NCBI GenBank assembly: GCA_039545355.1
Contig: BCJJ01000020.1
Span: 434,001 to 498,000, forward strand
Length of the DNA: 64,000 bases
Reading direction: 5' to 3'
Source of the DNA: Trichosporon coremiiforme
Lineage: Eukaryota; Basidiomycota; Tremellomycetes; Trichosporonales; Trichosporonaceae
The notes under the pieces were generated by a model. It was not told the DNA's origin, searched no databases, and saw only the letters and a program-made list of their open reading frames with translations. Both the position numbers and the translations under genes were made by a program. Below are positions 1 to 9,370 of the stretch, one piece after another (the first letter of the stretch is position 1; each line of letters begins with the position of its first letter).

Positions 1-225
1 GTCAGCATGTTTGATCCAGGGCTGCCCCGCTCGTGGGTGCGCCTTGCCTAGCGTTCTACTCACGTCTCCGCCGATAGACTTGGCGGCAGTGACTGCGCTG
101 AGGGAACCAGCATTCAGCTTGCCTCCCTTCTGCTCGAGGAAGACGAGCGTCGAGGCGAGGCGGCGCTGAGTGACAGTCGAAAGACGAGCGGCGCGGAGGG
201 CGGAGTGACGAGTGGCGGTGAGCAT
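1..225 (-). CDS. Electron transfer flavoprotein alpha subunit, 5' end only (partial)
   Basis: The start codon is at 225-223. Exon 1 (225-64) encodes 54 residues and ends at a GTGAGT donor in phase 0, so the rest of the gene lies left of the window. The first ~24 residues are rich in Arg, Ala, Ser and Thr with no acidic residue, as in a mitochondrial presequence. Then comes STLVFLEQKGGKLNAGSL followed by SAVTAAKSIGGD. This matches the start of mature ETF-alpha, where a STLV..E strand and a TAA..LGG helix open the Rossmann-like domain I. ETF-alpha/beta carries electrons from matrix acyl-CoA dehydrogenases to ETF-ubiquinone oxidoreductase. The intron ends with a GCTGAC branch-point-like motif at the window edge, so the acceptor probably lies just outside. 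The family call rests on about 30 mature residues. Confidence 0.8.
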   Translation of the reverse strand, partial: MLTATRHSALRAARLSTVTQRRLASTLVFLEQKGGKLNAGSLSAVTAAKSIGGDVSRTLGKAHPRAGQPWIKHAD

Positions 226-302
226 TTTGGTGGATTGGTGAGATGTCAAAACGACAGATCGGCGCGGTTCAAGGTTGAGTTCCACACAGTCTGGTACTTC
301 GG

Positions 303-605
303 CTAAGAGGCGAGCGAGGGCAAAAGCACGGAACGGGCCTTATCCATAGACCGGTCCAGCTGCCCGCCTCCGTGTATTCCCCCTCGGTTAAAGAGCGTCC
401 GACCCTCCCCAATCGAATACTGATACGCAGAATAACACGTCAATTTTCGGAGCTTAATCCTTGCTGACTCGCTTATCATCTCTAATCGCCTGATATCATC
501 ATCGGATCGTGGAATGCTCAACGGAACTCTGCAGCAATAGTCTTCGGCCGTTTGAGCGTTGAGAGGGAGAGGAGGGCGCTCGGAAAAGACTTTCGCAACA
601 GCCAT
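303..605 (-). CDS. Uncharacterised 100-residue ORF upstream of ETF-alpha
   Basis: An ATG-initiated ORF starting MAVAKVFSERPPLPLN lies on the same strand as the ETF-alpha gene and stops 78 bp before its start codon. A short acidic stretch (SDDDIRRLEMISES) and a basic segment are visible, but no known domain. No introns, targeting signal or membrane segment are apparent. It could be a small real protein, an upstream ORF in a long ETF-alpha leader, or chance. An ORF of this length is only mildly unusual in DNA of this GC content. Confidence 0.2.
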   Translation of the reverse strand: MAVAKVFSERPPLPLNAQTAEDYCCRVPLSIPRSDDDIRRLEMISESARIKLRKLTCYSAYQYSIGEGRTLFNRGGIHGGGQLDRSMDKARSVLLPSLAS

Positions 606-2953
606 AGTCTCCCCGTGTGAGCTCCTGGTAGTTTGGATCCATTACGGTGTGTTCAGCAGTAGACTATCATTACCGCTTTTTATCGGCCGAAAAGCGGCGA
701 AGTAGGCTTTCGATTCTCGGTAATCTTCTGAACCGCGAACTGCACGAAATCTACCACATCTCAAGGACGGACAGCTCACACCTGTGGACTCACGGTTGCC
801 ACGTTGCCACAGTTGTTGCTAGATGTGAGACAGTGAGCACGCTAGTGCGATGATGCAACAGCTCGGAGCTCCGCTCGCTGGTCGTGGGCGGCGCTGGGCT
901 AAGCGTGCTCGGCGGTCGCGCAGTCTTCACGGGCATGAATGGTATACTGGATGGACGACAGGTTGCGCCTCTCACCTCACGTTGTACTTGTGCCCAGTCG
1001 GCTGACCCTCTGTCTGCTACGCAATACCTTCGATATATGTGCATGCGGTGGGAGGGCGCTGAGGGGAAGGAATATGGCGGCTTGTCCGCTGTCTTCCTTC
1101 TGTTTAGCTTCCAAAGGCTGGCTAGGATTTGAATCGCTGCAGAGGTCTCCATTGTCTTTGCTATAGGGAACCTAAGCCTTGAGACGAAGAAGCCCGTGCC
1201 CAGGAGAACACGTTGGCCAGATACAGGTATTGGGACGGAACAGGGGCGTGTGTGATTTCTTTCTGGAACGCTCACAGTGTGTCAGGTACCGCTGTGCGGA
1301 ACACTCGCTTGCGGACAACGAACGCCTTGGCCACATTGTATACCCCACGTGCAATCAAGGCTACAGTGCGCATGGGGGATGATGCGTGGCAAAGAGAGGG
1401 GAGCAACCGCGAAGGGTGGGACATTGCATTGGATCGATGAATCGCCAGCCCTGGTCATCCTCCTCTGTGTCTGCTTTCAGGCCATGGACCCTCGATGCCC
1501 TCTTCCATCACCCATCTTCATCGGGATCTCCCCCTTTGCCCCATGACCTAGTAGCCTCTCTCTCTAACTCATCCCGCCAGATCACGCCGAGCGCCTTGTC
1601 ACTCGAGTAGCCCGACGCAAGCGCCTTCGATTCGTCCGAACGCCACCTTCTCGCGGCCATTGTCGACATGACCACTGAGAAGAAGGTGAGTGATATTACC
1701 AGAGCATGTCTTTGCCCGTGGCCTACCTTAGCTGGACACTTTGTTTCGCTCGTAGCTACTGTTATAGCTGACGCAGAGAGGAGGCGAGGAGAACTTAGCC
1801 GTTGCCAGTGATAGCCTCTCGAGCGTCGTCTAATGTGTGCGACAAACCGCAAACGATTTGCAAAGGCAAGATCCTTCTGGGGCAAAAAAAACGGCGCTGA
1901 CCTTCTACCCCTTTCCTTGCACCGCCGCGTCGTCTCTCCCTCCTCCAACGCCGAGGGAAGCGTCAGCGACGGCAAGCCGCACTCCATCAGCTTCAGCGCA
2001 CACTCCAGCCAACCCAGCCATACCCAATGAACGCTTCCCTGCCGCTGTTCGACGACTTGGAGAGCGGTCTTTCCCACCTCCCGAATACTACTTTCTTTTA
2101 AGATCCCTATAATCCGCGCCCCCACAGACCCAGACCTTTACCGACAGCGACGGCGAGCTGGCGGCCGGCGAGATTATCTGGCTAGGCCGAACCCCATACG
2201 CGCAGCACCAACAGCTGTGGCTCCCTGCAACTCATCGCTAACTGCCTCCTCAGCTTTAAGCTGTGGGTGGGCCAGACGGTGCCCACCAGCAGCAGAGGTG
2301 CACAGACACCATGACCGCACGGAACTGCTTGCGCATCCCAGTCTCTTCCGAGATGCTTTCTCGCAGGTTCTCAAGCCTCTCCAAGCCTCTCCCTCGGCCA
2401 CCTTGTCCATGAAAAGCCCGGGCTTCCCCGGGAAATGGTCGGCGCACTGAGGCCCCTCCTTCCGCGCCAGACAAAGAGCGAGTCTGGTGAGCCTGTGCGG
2501 GCAAGTGACGCGGACATGTCTGGCACCCGACAGGAGCAAGGTTGACGGAGCTGAGAAGACGGCCGGTTCGCCCTGTTCAGACCCCTGCGGCGGCGTGTAA
2601 CCATGCCGTCATGGAGAGACCATGGACGAAAGACAGTCGCGGACTGCAGTTCGTGGTCAGAGGGCAATCCCATAGCGACGAAGAGCGGAGGTCGACGAGC
2701 ACAGACGTGCTCTAGGCTTGCATGTCAGGGTCGACACGAGCAGAGCAGGAAGCAGAAGGGGTAGCCTGTAGCCGGCGCCGAGACGCGGCCGATACCTTGG
2801 CCTGCTGTGCTCACGAAAGAGCCGATGAAGGCGTGTGCAGAAAAAGATCAGTCGCGAGCGCGCGCCTTTCTCTTATGTCCAAGCTCTGTCCGGGTTGGAC
2901 AGAGTACCGGTCTGCGGTGGATTCTTAGCTGTATACGTGAGGCGCCAGCCATG
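606..2953. other. Gene-poor stretch left of the transposon
   Basis: No protein family is recognisable on either strand. Several overlapping ORFs of 60-205 codons exist, but none shows a coherent domain or splice pattern. The only gene-like signal is the CT-rich leader and split ATG at 1668, listed separately. Confidence 0.5.
1668..1833 (+). other. Possible start of a small or degenerate spliced gene
   Basis: After a CT-rich leader (about 1480-1600), an ATG at 1668 opens MTTEKK and runs straight into a good donor (GTGAGT at 1686). A TAGCTGACGCAG branch/acceptor ends at 1776. Splicing 1668-1685 to 1777-1833 gives only a 24-residue peptide (MTTEKKRGGEENLAVASD, then SLSSVV) before a TAA. The start, donor and acceptor look genuine for this genome, but the product is too short to identify. 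Further exons in other phases, for example after the CCCCCACAG near 2127, cannot be joined with confidence. A 205-codon ORF antisense to this segment (2125-1508) is an alternative I cannot exclude. Confidence 0.25.
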
Positions 2954-2955
2954 TA

Positions 2956-2982
2956 AACTAGGGTCACAGGTTAAGTCGAACG
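2956..2982 (+). repeat. Left terminal inverted repeat of Tc1 copy 1
   Basis: This is 27 bp next to a TA target site. It is perfectly complementary in inverted orientation to 4686-4712; similarity stops at the 28th base. Confidence 0.95.
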
Positions 2983-3129
2983 AGTGGTGCCACAAACGAG
3001 GCCGTGAACTGTCGACCTCGCTGCAACCACGAATAACTCATGCATATGCATGTTTCTTGCTCTATAAACAGTTGTTCCACGTGCATGGGAGTCTTGGTAA
3101 CCTATATACGAAGCATGGTGCACCTGGGA

Positions 3130-4318
3130 TCAATACTTAATGTGTCCTCCATTAGCAGAGATGGTGTCCTTGATCCTGTTAGGCATGGACATGATAAGTC
3201 GGTCGATCTCATTCTGATCATAGGTGTTCCAGAGCTCCGTAGCGGCAGCGAATAGCCCCTCCTGGGTGGTGGGACGAGGGTTGAGACGGGCCAGGCGGCG
3301 CTTGAGGTTGCTCCAAAGGTTCTCAATGGGGTTGAGGCAAGGAGAGCAGGGAGGGTGAGGCAGGAAGCGCATGCCAAGTTGCTCTGCCTTGCCACGGGTG
3401 GCCTTGGCTGTGTGGACGACAGCGTTGTCCTCTACAACCCAGGGCAAGCCATAACCACGCCACTGAGTCTTGACACGCTTCCAGCAATCAAACAACTCCT
3501 TCTCAGTCACCTGGGTGCGATAGATGGCCGCATTGACTCCCTTGCGCTTGGAGGTCGACTGGGAGGTGTCAAACCACACCAGCTTCGACTTGCCGCCATA
3601 CCAGATAGCCCCCCAGCACATAATCGACCCACAGCTCGATCTGAAGGTGTACTGGATGTACCTGAGTGTCAGCACTCTTCCACAGCATGTAGAACGTCAG
3701 GAAAGACACTCACCGCTCATTGGCACGGTCAGAACCGATGGGGCGCGTCACATATGCTCTGTGGAGCTGGTCAATGTAGAGAGGGACCTCGTCACAGAAG
3801 ATCACCTTCCTCCACTCTTGGAAGAGTCGCTGCTGCTCAAGAGCATAAGCGAGACGCTTCTCCTTGTGAAGGGGGCTTAGATACGGCCGCACAAGAGCCA
3901 CAAAGCGGCCATAACCAAGCTGGCGACGTGCACGGCGCAGAGTCATGAGAGAGAGGACAATGTCTCTGTCTGCAAGAGTGTCCAACACCTCACGATTGCT
4001 GGCGAAGGGCTGAGCCTCAAAGACCTCGTAGATCGCTCTGAGGTTGTCGGGAGTGAGCTTGGTGTGGCTGCGGGGGATGCGGATCCCCTGGACAGGGTTC
4101 AGAACAGCCAGAGCAGGTGGAATGAGAGCCTGGAGGCGAGCTAACATCACACAGTAACCCACAGTGCTCTTGGCGATGTTGTACTCCCAGGCGACAGAGG
4201 AATAGCTGCGGTAGCGAGCCAAGGACGCAATCTTGGCGCGGCGGCGAGGTGTGAGGCAAGGGCGAGGCATAGCTGCAAGTTCTGATGAGGTAGAGCTGTT
4301 GTGGAAGAGAAGTGGCAC
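3130..4318 (-). CDS. Tc1-family transposase (copy 1, intact, one intron)
   Basis: Exon 1 is 4318-3714 and exon 2 is 3661-3130. They are separated by a 52-bp intron (GTGAGT...GCTGACACTCAG) in phase 2, giving 378 residues. An alternative start at Met17 (4270) would give a protein beginning MPRPCLTPRRRAK. The N-terminal ~100 residues form a basic helix-turn-helix region (PRRRAKIASLARYRSYSSVA). The catalytic triad is visible: Asp in KVIFCDEVPLYID, Asp in WVVEDNAVVH, and Glu in CLNPIENLWSNLKRR. The last two are separated by 34 residues, the DD34E spacing of the Tc1 group. The protein would cut and paste the element at TA sites. No stop or frameshift breaks this copy, so it is a candidate autonomous element. 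Confidence 0.9.
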
Positions 4319-4685
4319 TCAAGGAGGCTTATATGCCACAAAGATGGACAGTCGGACGGACTCCGCTGCCGATATGCATGGTTTCGACTCAATTCTTGGA
4401 TTTTCCAAAAGCCCAGCTTCGGAGCTTGATACATGAAAGATTTGGGGCAAGCACAGGCCTCGGTGGCTGAGATCTAGGGCGATAAGGAGGGTGGTGACAT
4501 GCAGCTTTATTGTGGTGGTGTGGTGGCCAGTATGCACGGTGCGCTCTGCAGCTCCATTTGTCCGAGCTGCCAAGCATTCCTTTCGGCTCTACGCGGAGTT
4601 TCTAGGCATAAAGAGTACCGTTGCATGAGTTATGGATCAGAACATGAGCCACGGCGAGGTTGACGATGACGGGACCGTGCGCATC

Positions 4686-4712
4686 CGTTCGACTTAACCT
4701 GTGACCCTAGTT
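4686..4712 (-). repeat. Right terminal inverted repeat of Tc1 copy 1
   Basis: This is 27 bp, the perfect inverted match of 2956-2982, and is followed directly by the duplicated TA at 4713-4714. Confidence 0.95.
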
Positions 4713-4714
4713 TA

Positions 4715-6005
4715 GCCACCCCGTCTCCGGGGTCGAGCAAGCTGGCCCGAGTGCGATTCCAATCCTGGAGCAAAAGTGGGAAAGAACTGTCCATGCATCA
4801 GATACCAGACATCAGTAACTTTCACATCAGTCTGTCCGAGGTCAGCAATGCAGTGCAATGTTTACACGGGTACGAGGACGCTTGCGCTCCTAGACTCAGT
4901 ATGGGAGCAGGGACGTTCCGCGTTCCGAGTCTAACGAGCGCATGACGACCACCTGACGCACCTGACGCTTAATTAATGGGTTGCTTCCGGATCCAGAATC
5001 CATCATACCGGTGCGCCTTAGGACGTCCTCACACGTTGAAAGTCTGCGTGCATGCTGGGCCATCAGCTGCCTGCTACATACCAACGAACGCCTCCAGCAG
5101 CGTCTACCGTCCTGCATGGAGGAGAAGGTGCCAGCCTGACAGCGCGTTACGGAATTCCGTCTGCTCGGCATGACATCAGCCCATGCCCGCTGTCAGCTCC
5201 GTCAGGGCTGCGTTCGGAATTCGGGAACAAGCTGCACAGCAAGCAGCCCGTCCTCCTGCAGCCCATGCACGTTTAGACGCACTAGTATACGCCATGGCTT
5301 GCAGCTTCGCTTGCTTGTCGAATGGCAGTGCAGAAAATGAATCCGGCGGCAGGAAACCTGGATATGGGCAGGATGTTTGAGGCACGGCTCTGCCCTGCCA
5401 CGCTCCGCCAGCGGCATCTGAGGAATGACCTCTGGTCTGGGGAGTTACATTGGTGGAGTGTTGCATGGAGAACAGAGTAAAGACAGAGCGAGTCCGCCGG
5501 CGCTGCGCCTCCGGTGCGCCTTCGCTTGGAGCTGTGCAGCGCTTACCCCTCCCGGGCGTAGTTTCCTCGTCTCCTTGCCTGACAGCCCTCCAGTTCAAGC
5601 TTGGGTATGCAGATGGAGTTCAACGGTCAATGATTAGGATGCAGCAGGGTCGAAGCTAGACGAAGCAGCATGTGTCCAGGACAGCGGGCGTTTGTCTCAA
5701 ACAATTGTAGACCAAGGTCAGACCCCAGCCTCCTAGGCCCGCCTCTTAGCCCCGCATGGCTTCTTGGCAGCCCCGCTAGACGCCTCACTCGTTAGGCTGG
5801 CAGGCTCGTGACGCAGCGGCATAGTGCATCGCTGTGATCTCACTCTGCACACCAAACCATCAGTCTATCGTATCTCTTGACCCCACACTCCACGCTCCTT
5901 CACATCCTAGACCCAGAACCCCGGGTCCAGCTCTTGACACCGGCTCGAACCCCTTCTCCCCTCCCCCCTTCGCCTCTGCCCCCCACTCCCGCCTCCCCTG
6001 CCACC
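4715..6005. other. Intergenic stretch between transposon and GT17 gene
   Basis: No gene, RNA or repeat is recognisable. The last ~180 bp before the GT17 start codon are strongly CT-rich, as expected for a leader and core promoter in this genome. Confidence 0.6.
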
Positions 6006-7070
6006 ATGGCGCTCACGCGGCAGCACCGCCGCTTCGTCTTCCTCTTTCTCTTCGTCGTCGCCATCTCTGTCCTGACCTTCTGGTCACGGCTTGCCCTCGC
6101 CTGGCGCGACTTCGGCTACCTGATCCGACCGCTATGGGATCACCCGGAACGCCCCTTCACCGTCGTTCCCCATTATCCTCGCTCGACCCTCCCCGCCTCC
6201 GAGTGGTGCTCCCTCCACGGCTGGGAGCCCCGGCCGTCGACGCCAAAAGTCTTCGACGCCGTCATCTTCTCTGTTGAGATTGACCTGCTCCAGCTGCGCC
6301 TGCGGGAGCTGTACGACGTGGTCGACGGCTTCGTCATCCTCGAGAGCGACCGGACCTTCACGGGCCTGCCGAAGAACACGACCTTTGCGGACAACAAGCA
6401 CCTCTTCGATTGGGCCGCCGACAAGATCCACTACGCGTTCCATGCCGGCCACGAGCTCAGGCCGGGCGAGCACCCGTTCGACCAGGAGGCGCAGATGCGT
6501 ACGTCCATGAACGCCGCGCTCGAGAAGGCAGGCGTGCGGGAGGGCGACCTGGTGCTCATGAGCGACGTCGATGAGCTCCCGCGCGCGTCCACTCTCGAGC
6601 TCCTCAAGACCTGCGACTACGGCGACGTGATCCACCTCCAGCTTGCAAACTATGTGTACTCGTTCGAGTACCTGCTCGACCACGACAGCTGGCGTGCGTC
6701 TGTCCGTCGCCATCCCTCTTCGGGGTACTCCCACGGGCGCGTATCCGAGACCCTCCTCGGCGACGCGGGATGGCACTGTTCCTTCTGCTTCAAGCACATT
6801 TCCGACTTCCAGTTCAAGATGCAGGCGTACTCGCACGCAGACCGGAGTCGCGCCGAGCTCCTCGGCGAGGAACGTATTCAGAAGGTCATCTGCGAGGGGA
6901 CGGATATCTTCGACATGCTCCCTGAGGCGTACTCGTGGAGCGAGCTCGCGCGCAAGATGGCACCGATGCAGAGGACTAACTCGGCCATGGATGTGCCGAG
7001 GCTGCTGAAGGAGAAGCCGGAGCAGTACCGGTATCTCCTGCCTGGAGGCTGTGTACGCGAGAAGCCGTAG
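6006..7070 (+). CDS. Glycosyltransferase family 17 enzyme (MGAT3-like), type II membrane protein
   Basis: A single exon encodes 354 residues. The open frame extends upstream to 5877, but the ATG at 6006 has a near-perfect start context (CCACCATGG) and puts a signal anchor at the N-terminus (residues ~10-27, FVFLFLFVVAISVLTFW). The lumenal part has the GT17 landmarks: KVFDAVIFSVEIDLLQLRL, a DVVDGFVILESDRTFTG segment, and the metal-binding DxD-type motif in MSDVDELPR (residues 187-190). Animal members add bisecting GlcNAc to N-glycans. The fungal members are poorly characterised, so donor and acceptor are unknown here. A Golgi location is inferred from the anchor. The gene converges on the SET-domain gene with 89 bp between stop codons. 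Confidence 0.9.
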   Translation: MALTRQHRRFVFLFLFVVAISVLTFWSRLALAWRDFGYLIRPLWDHPERPFTVVPHYPRSTLPASEWCSLHGWEPRPSTPKVFDAVIFSVEIDLLQLRLRELYDVVDGFVILESDRTFTGLPKNTTFADNKHLFDWAADKIHYAFHAGHELRPGEHPFDQEAQMRTSMNAALEKAGVREGDLVLMSDVDELPRASTLELLKTCDYGDVIHLQLANYVYSFEYLLDHDSWRASVRRHPSSGYSHGRVSETLLGDAGWHCSFCFKHISDFQFKMQAYSHADRSRAELLGEERIQKVICEGTDIFDMLPEAYSWSELARKMAPMQRTNSAMDVPRLLKEKPEQYRYLLPGGCVREKP

Positions 7071-7159
7071 GTTCTCAGAGGCAGACAGGGGTGAAGGTGA
7101 CGTATCACGAACGCATCTAGAATGTACATAGGTTGTATAGCATATATGGGACCCAATGA

Positions 7160-8879
7160 CTACGGCTCGGCCATGGCGGCCAGCTCCTCCCACCTCGCCA
7201 GCGTCGACTCGAGCAGCGCGACCTCGTCCGTGACGACCGTGAGCGCGAGCGCCGAGAGGCCCGTCGCGTCCTCCCTCAGATCGTACAGCTCGCCGACGCC
7301 GAGCTCCGGCTTGCGCATGCCGACCAACCGGCGCGCGAGGAGCTTGCCCATCACCTTGGCCCCGCGCGCGTTGGCAGCAGAGAGCGTACCTTCCTGCTTC
7401 TCCCACACCTCCTCGAGCTGCTTTACGTCTTGCAGCAGCAGCTCCACATCGTTCGGCGCCTCGCCCGTCGCCTCATCGAGGGAGACGGAGGCAGTCTTGC
7501 TACGTGCCTTCTTTTTCCGCCGCTTGCGCACCTCGCGCAACGCGTCGAGCCATACCGGGCCCCAGAGGCGCAGGGACGCCTGGCCGCCCGCGTTGATGTG
7601 GTGGATCGGTTTCGGCGACGCGGCGCAGAGCAGCGAGCCCTCGGACGCCTTGAAACGGGACGCGTACGTCAGCTCCACGTCCTCTTGCACCTTGTTCCAG
7701 GCCTCGGCGACGATCTCGGGGCACAGCTCGGAGAGACTCCAGGTCACGCCCTCGACGAGGAGCTCGTCCTCCCTCGCTGAGCCTTCGCTGCCGCCCCCGG
7801 TATCGGGGTTGGGGTCGGGGAACGCACCCGGCACGAATCCCCATTCGACCAGCAGCCGACTGTCCGGGAGGTTTTCGCCGTACGAGTTGAACACCTCCTG
7901 GCCCGCCTTGAGCGGCCACTCGACGTACATATCGACCGTGTCCCTTCCCTTTCCTATCGTCTGCCTCGCGTTCGGGTCCAGGTGGGCTAGCCGCTCCACG
8001 ATGCCTGTTTCGGGGTGGGGGATGTCGTGCACGCACCGTGCGAGCGAGCCGCAGCGGTGGCACACGAAGTCGTCCGAAGCGAGCGAGGTGTGAGGAGCAC
8101 TGGAGTGGTTCGCGACGTCCGCGAAGGGACACAGCGCAACCGTGTGGTACAGGTCGATGAGGAAGGCGCGGGTCGAGACGAGCGAGAAGGCGTGGGCGAA
8201 GGCGGAGAAGGGCGAGGGCTCTGGGTGAGCAGCGGTCGCGGGAAGGCGGGACCTGGTTGCGTTGTAGAACTCTCGGAGAGCGGACTGATGTCAGCTAATT
8301 CCACATACACACCTTAGCTGCACACTCACCAGGCTGAGACCTTCTTTATCTCTTCGGCGAAGGTCGCGCTCGGCGTCCGTGCCCTTCAGCCAGGCGAGAG
8401 CCTCTTCGGCGTCAGTCTTCTCGGCACCCTCGATCAGCGGCCACAGAGTCGGGATGGGAACAGTCTCGCGAGGCAGACTCTGAAGGTAGCCAAAGAACTT
8501 CGACTCGCGAGCGAGTCGGAACTCGTGCAGCAGGGCCAAGGACAGGCCCAGGATCGTGTGGCTCGTTCCTGGTCGCGTGTCGAGCGGCAGCTCGGGGAGG
8601 GATGAGTTGCGCATAGACAGTATCGAGGTCTTCGGTAGCTTGCACACTGAAAGTCAGCTGTCAGCTCATCCACGCTCCCAGCTGCTATTGCCTGGAGGAG
8701 GGCCACTCACAGACTGCGCCCAGCTCGAGCTGCTCGGTCAAAACCAGTCCCCAGCCGCCATGACGTTCCTCGATACTCAGCGCCGGAGAGACCTCGATGT
8801 CGTTCTCGGCGCACCATTCGAGGAGCACCTGGACCGAAGGAGCGGGCTCACCGGCCAGCAGGCCATGCGGGGGGAACAT
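7160..8879 (-). CDS. SET-domain protein lysine methyltransferase (Rubisco-LSMT/SETD3-6 type)
   Basis: Three exons, 8879-8711, 8646-8330 and 8284-7160, join with consistent phases (1, then 0) to 536 residues. The introns are 64 and 45 bp. The SET domain is split as usual in this class: an N-terminal GWGLVLTEQLELGAVLCKLPK strand pair with ILSMRNSSLP, then FADVANHSS (NH at ~221) and VFNSYGENLPDSRLLVEWGF (NSYG at ~295-298). Between the last two motifs is a Cys-containing segment, VCHRCGSLARCVHD. The C-terminal ~200 residues are helical and Lys/Arg-rich, in the position of the substrate-binding domain. Family members methylate non-histone targets such as ribosomal proteins and elongation factors; the target here is unknown. 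The start lies 491 bp from the divergent Bqt4-like gene. Confidence 0.88.
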
Positions 8880-9370
8880 GAGTCGCGGTGTAGTGGTCCG
8901 TGTCGGATTGTCAGGAAATGTTGACGGCGCCGATCGAAGTGGACGTCGGAAGTGGAGGTCTCATTAGGCACGCAGGGTGCCACATGCGCGGCAGATTGGG
9001 AATTAGGCGCCAGACAGTCTAGGCACGGTTGTTGTGCAGTCGACTGGATCCGAGCCGCGTGGCTTTCCCCAGCCTGCAGGCTAACGGTGACTCGACGGAG
9101 CCAGTCTGCTCCCGCTCCCCACATAGGCAGCGCCTGCCCGTGCTCATTTGCCGTTGGCCACCGTACGCCATTGCACGAGCGCTAGTCACCAGCCCGCTGC
9201 CCCATACATCTGTCTCATCTCCATCAACACACCTCCTCCATCCACCTTCACAAGTCACAAGTCGATTCATTCGCCGCCAGAGCGTATAAGAACCGCAACC
9301 TCGACTTCTCGCCGACCCGCTCACCACGACTTTTCTCCTCCCCCGAAACCTCTGCATCCGCCCGCCAACA
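8880..9370. promoter_or_regulatory. Divergent promoter region between SET and Bqt4-like genes
   Basis: These 491 bp lie between two start codons that point away from each other. The side next to the plus-strand gene (about 9190-9370) is CT-rich, like other leaders in this window. No specific factor-binding site can be named. Confidence 0.5.

Larger units (their letters stand above)
2956..4712 (-). mobile_element. Tc1-type DD34E DNA transposon, copy 1 (apparently intact)
   Basis: A 1,757-bp element is flanked by TA on both sides (2954-2955 and 4713-4714), the Tc1/mariner target duplication. Perfect 27-bp terminal inverted repeats lie at 2956-2982 and 4686-4712 and begin AACTAGGGTCACAGG. A further 12-bp inverted pair, ATAACTCATGCA, lies about 78 bp inside each end (3033-3044 and 4622-4633) and may be an internal transposase-binding site. 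One spliced transposase gene on the minus strand fills most of the interior. A second copy at 43074-44830 is the same length and differs by one base that I could see, so transposition or duplication was recent. It sits in gene-poor DNA about 1.3 kb upstream of the GT17 gene. Confidence 0.93.

Noticed and set aside
1508..2125. 205-codon minus-strand ORF
   Set aside because: It has no recognisable domain and overlaps a plus-strand leader with good splice signals. It is likely an open frame by composition.
6132..7406. 424-codon minus-strand ORF
   Set aside because: It is the antisense shadow of the GT17 gene: Ala/Arg/Val-rich without a domain.
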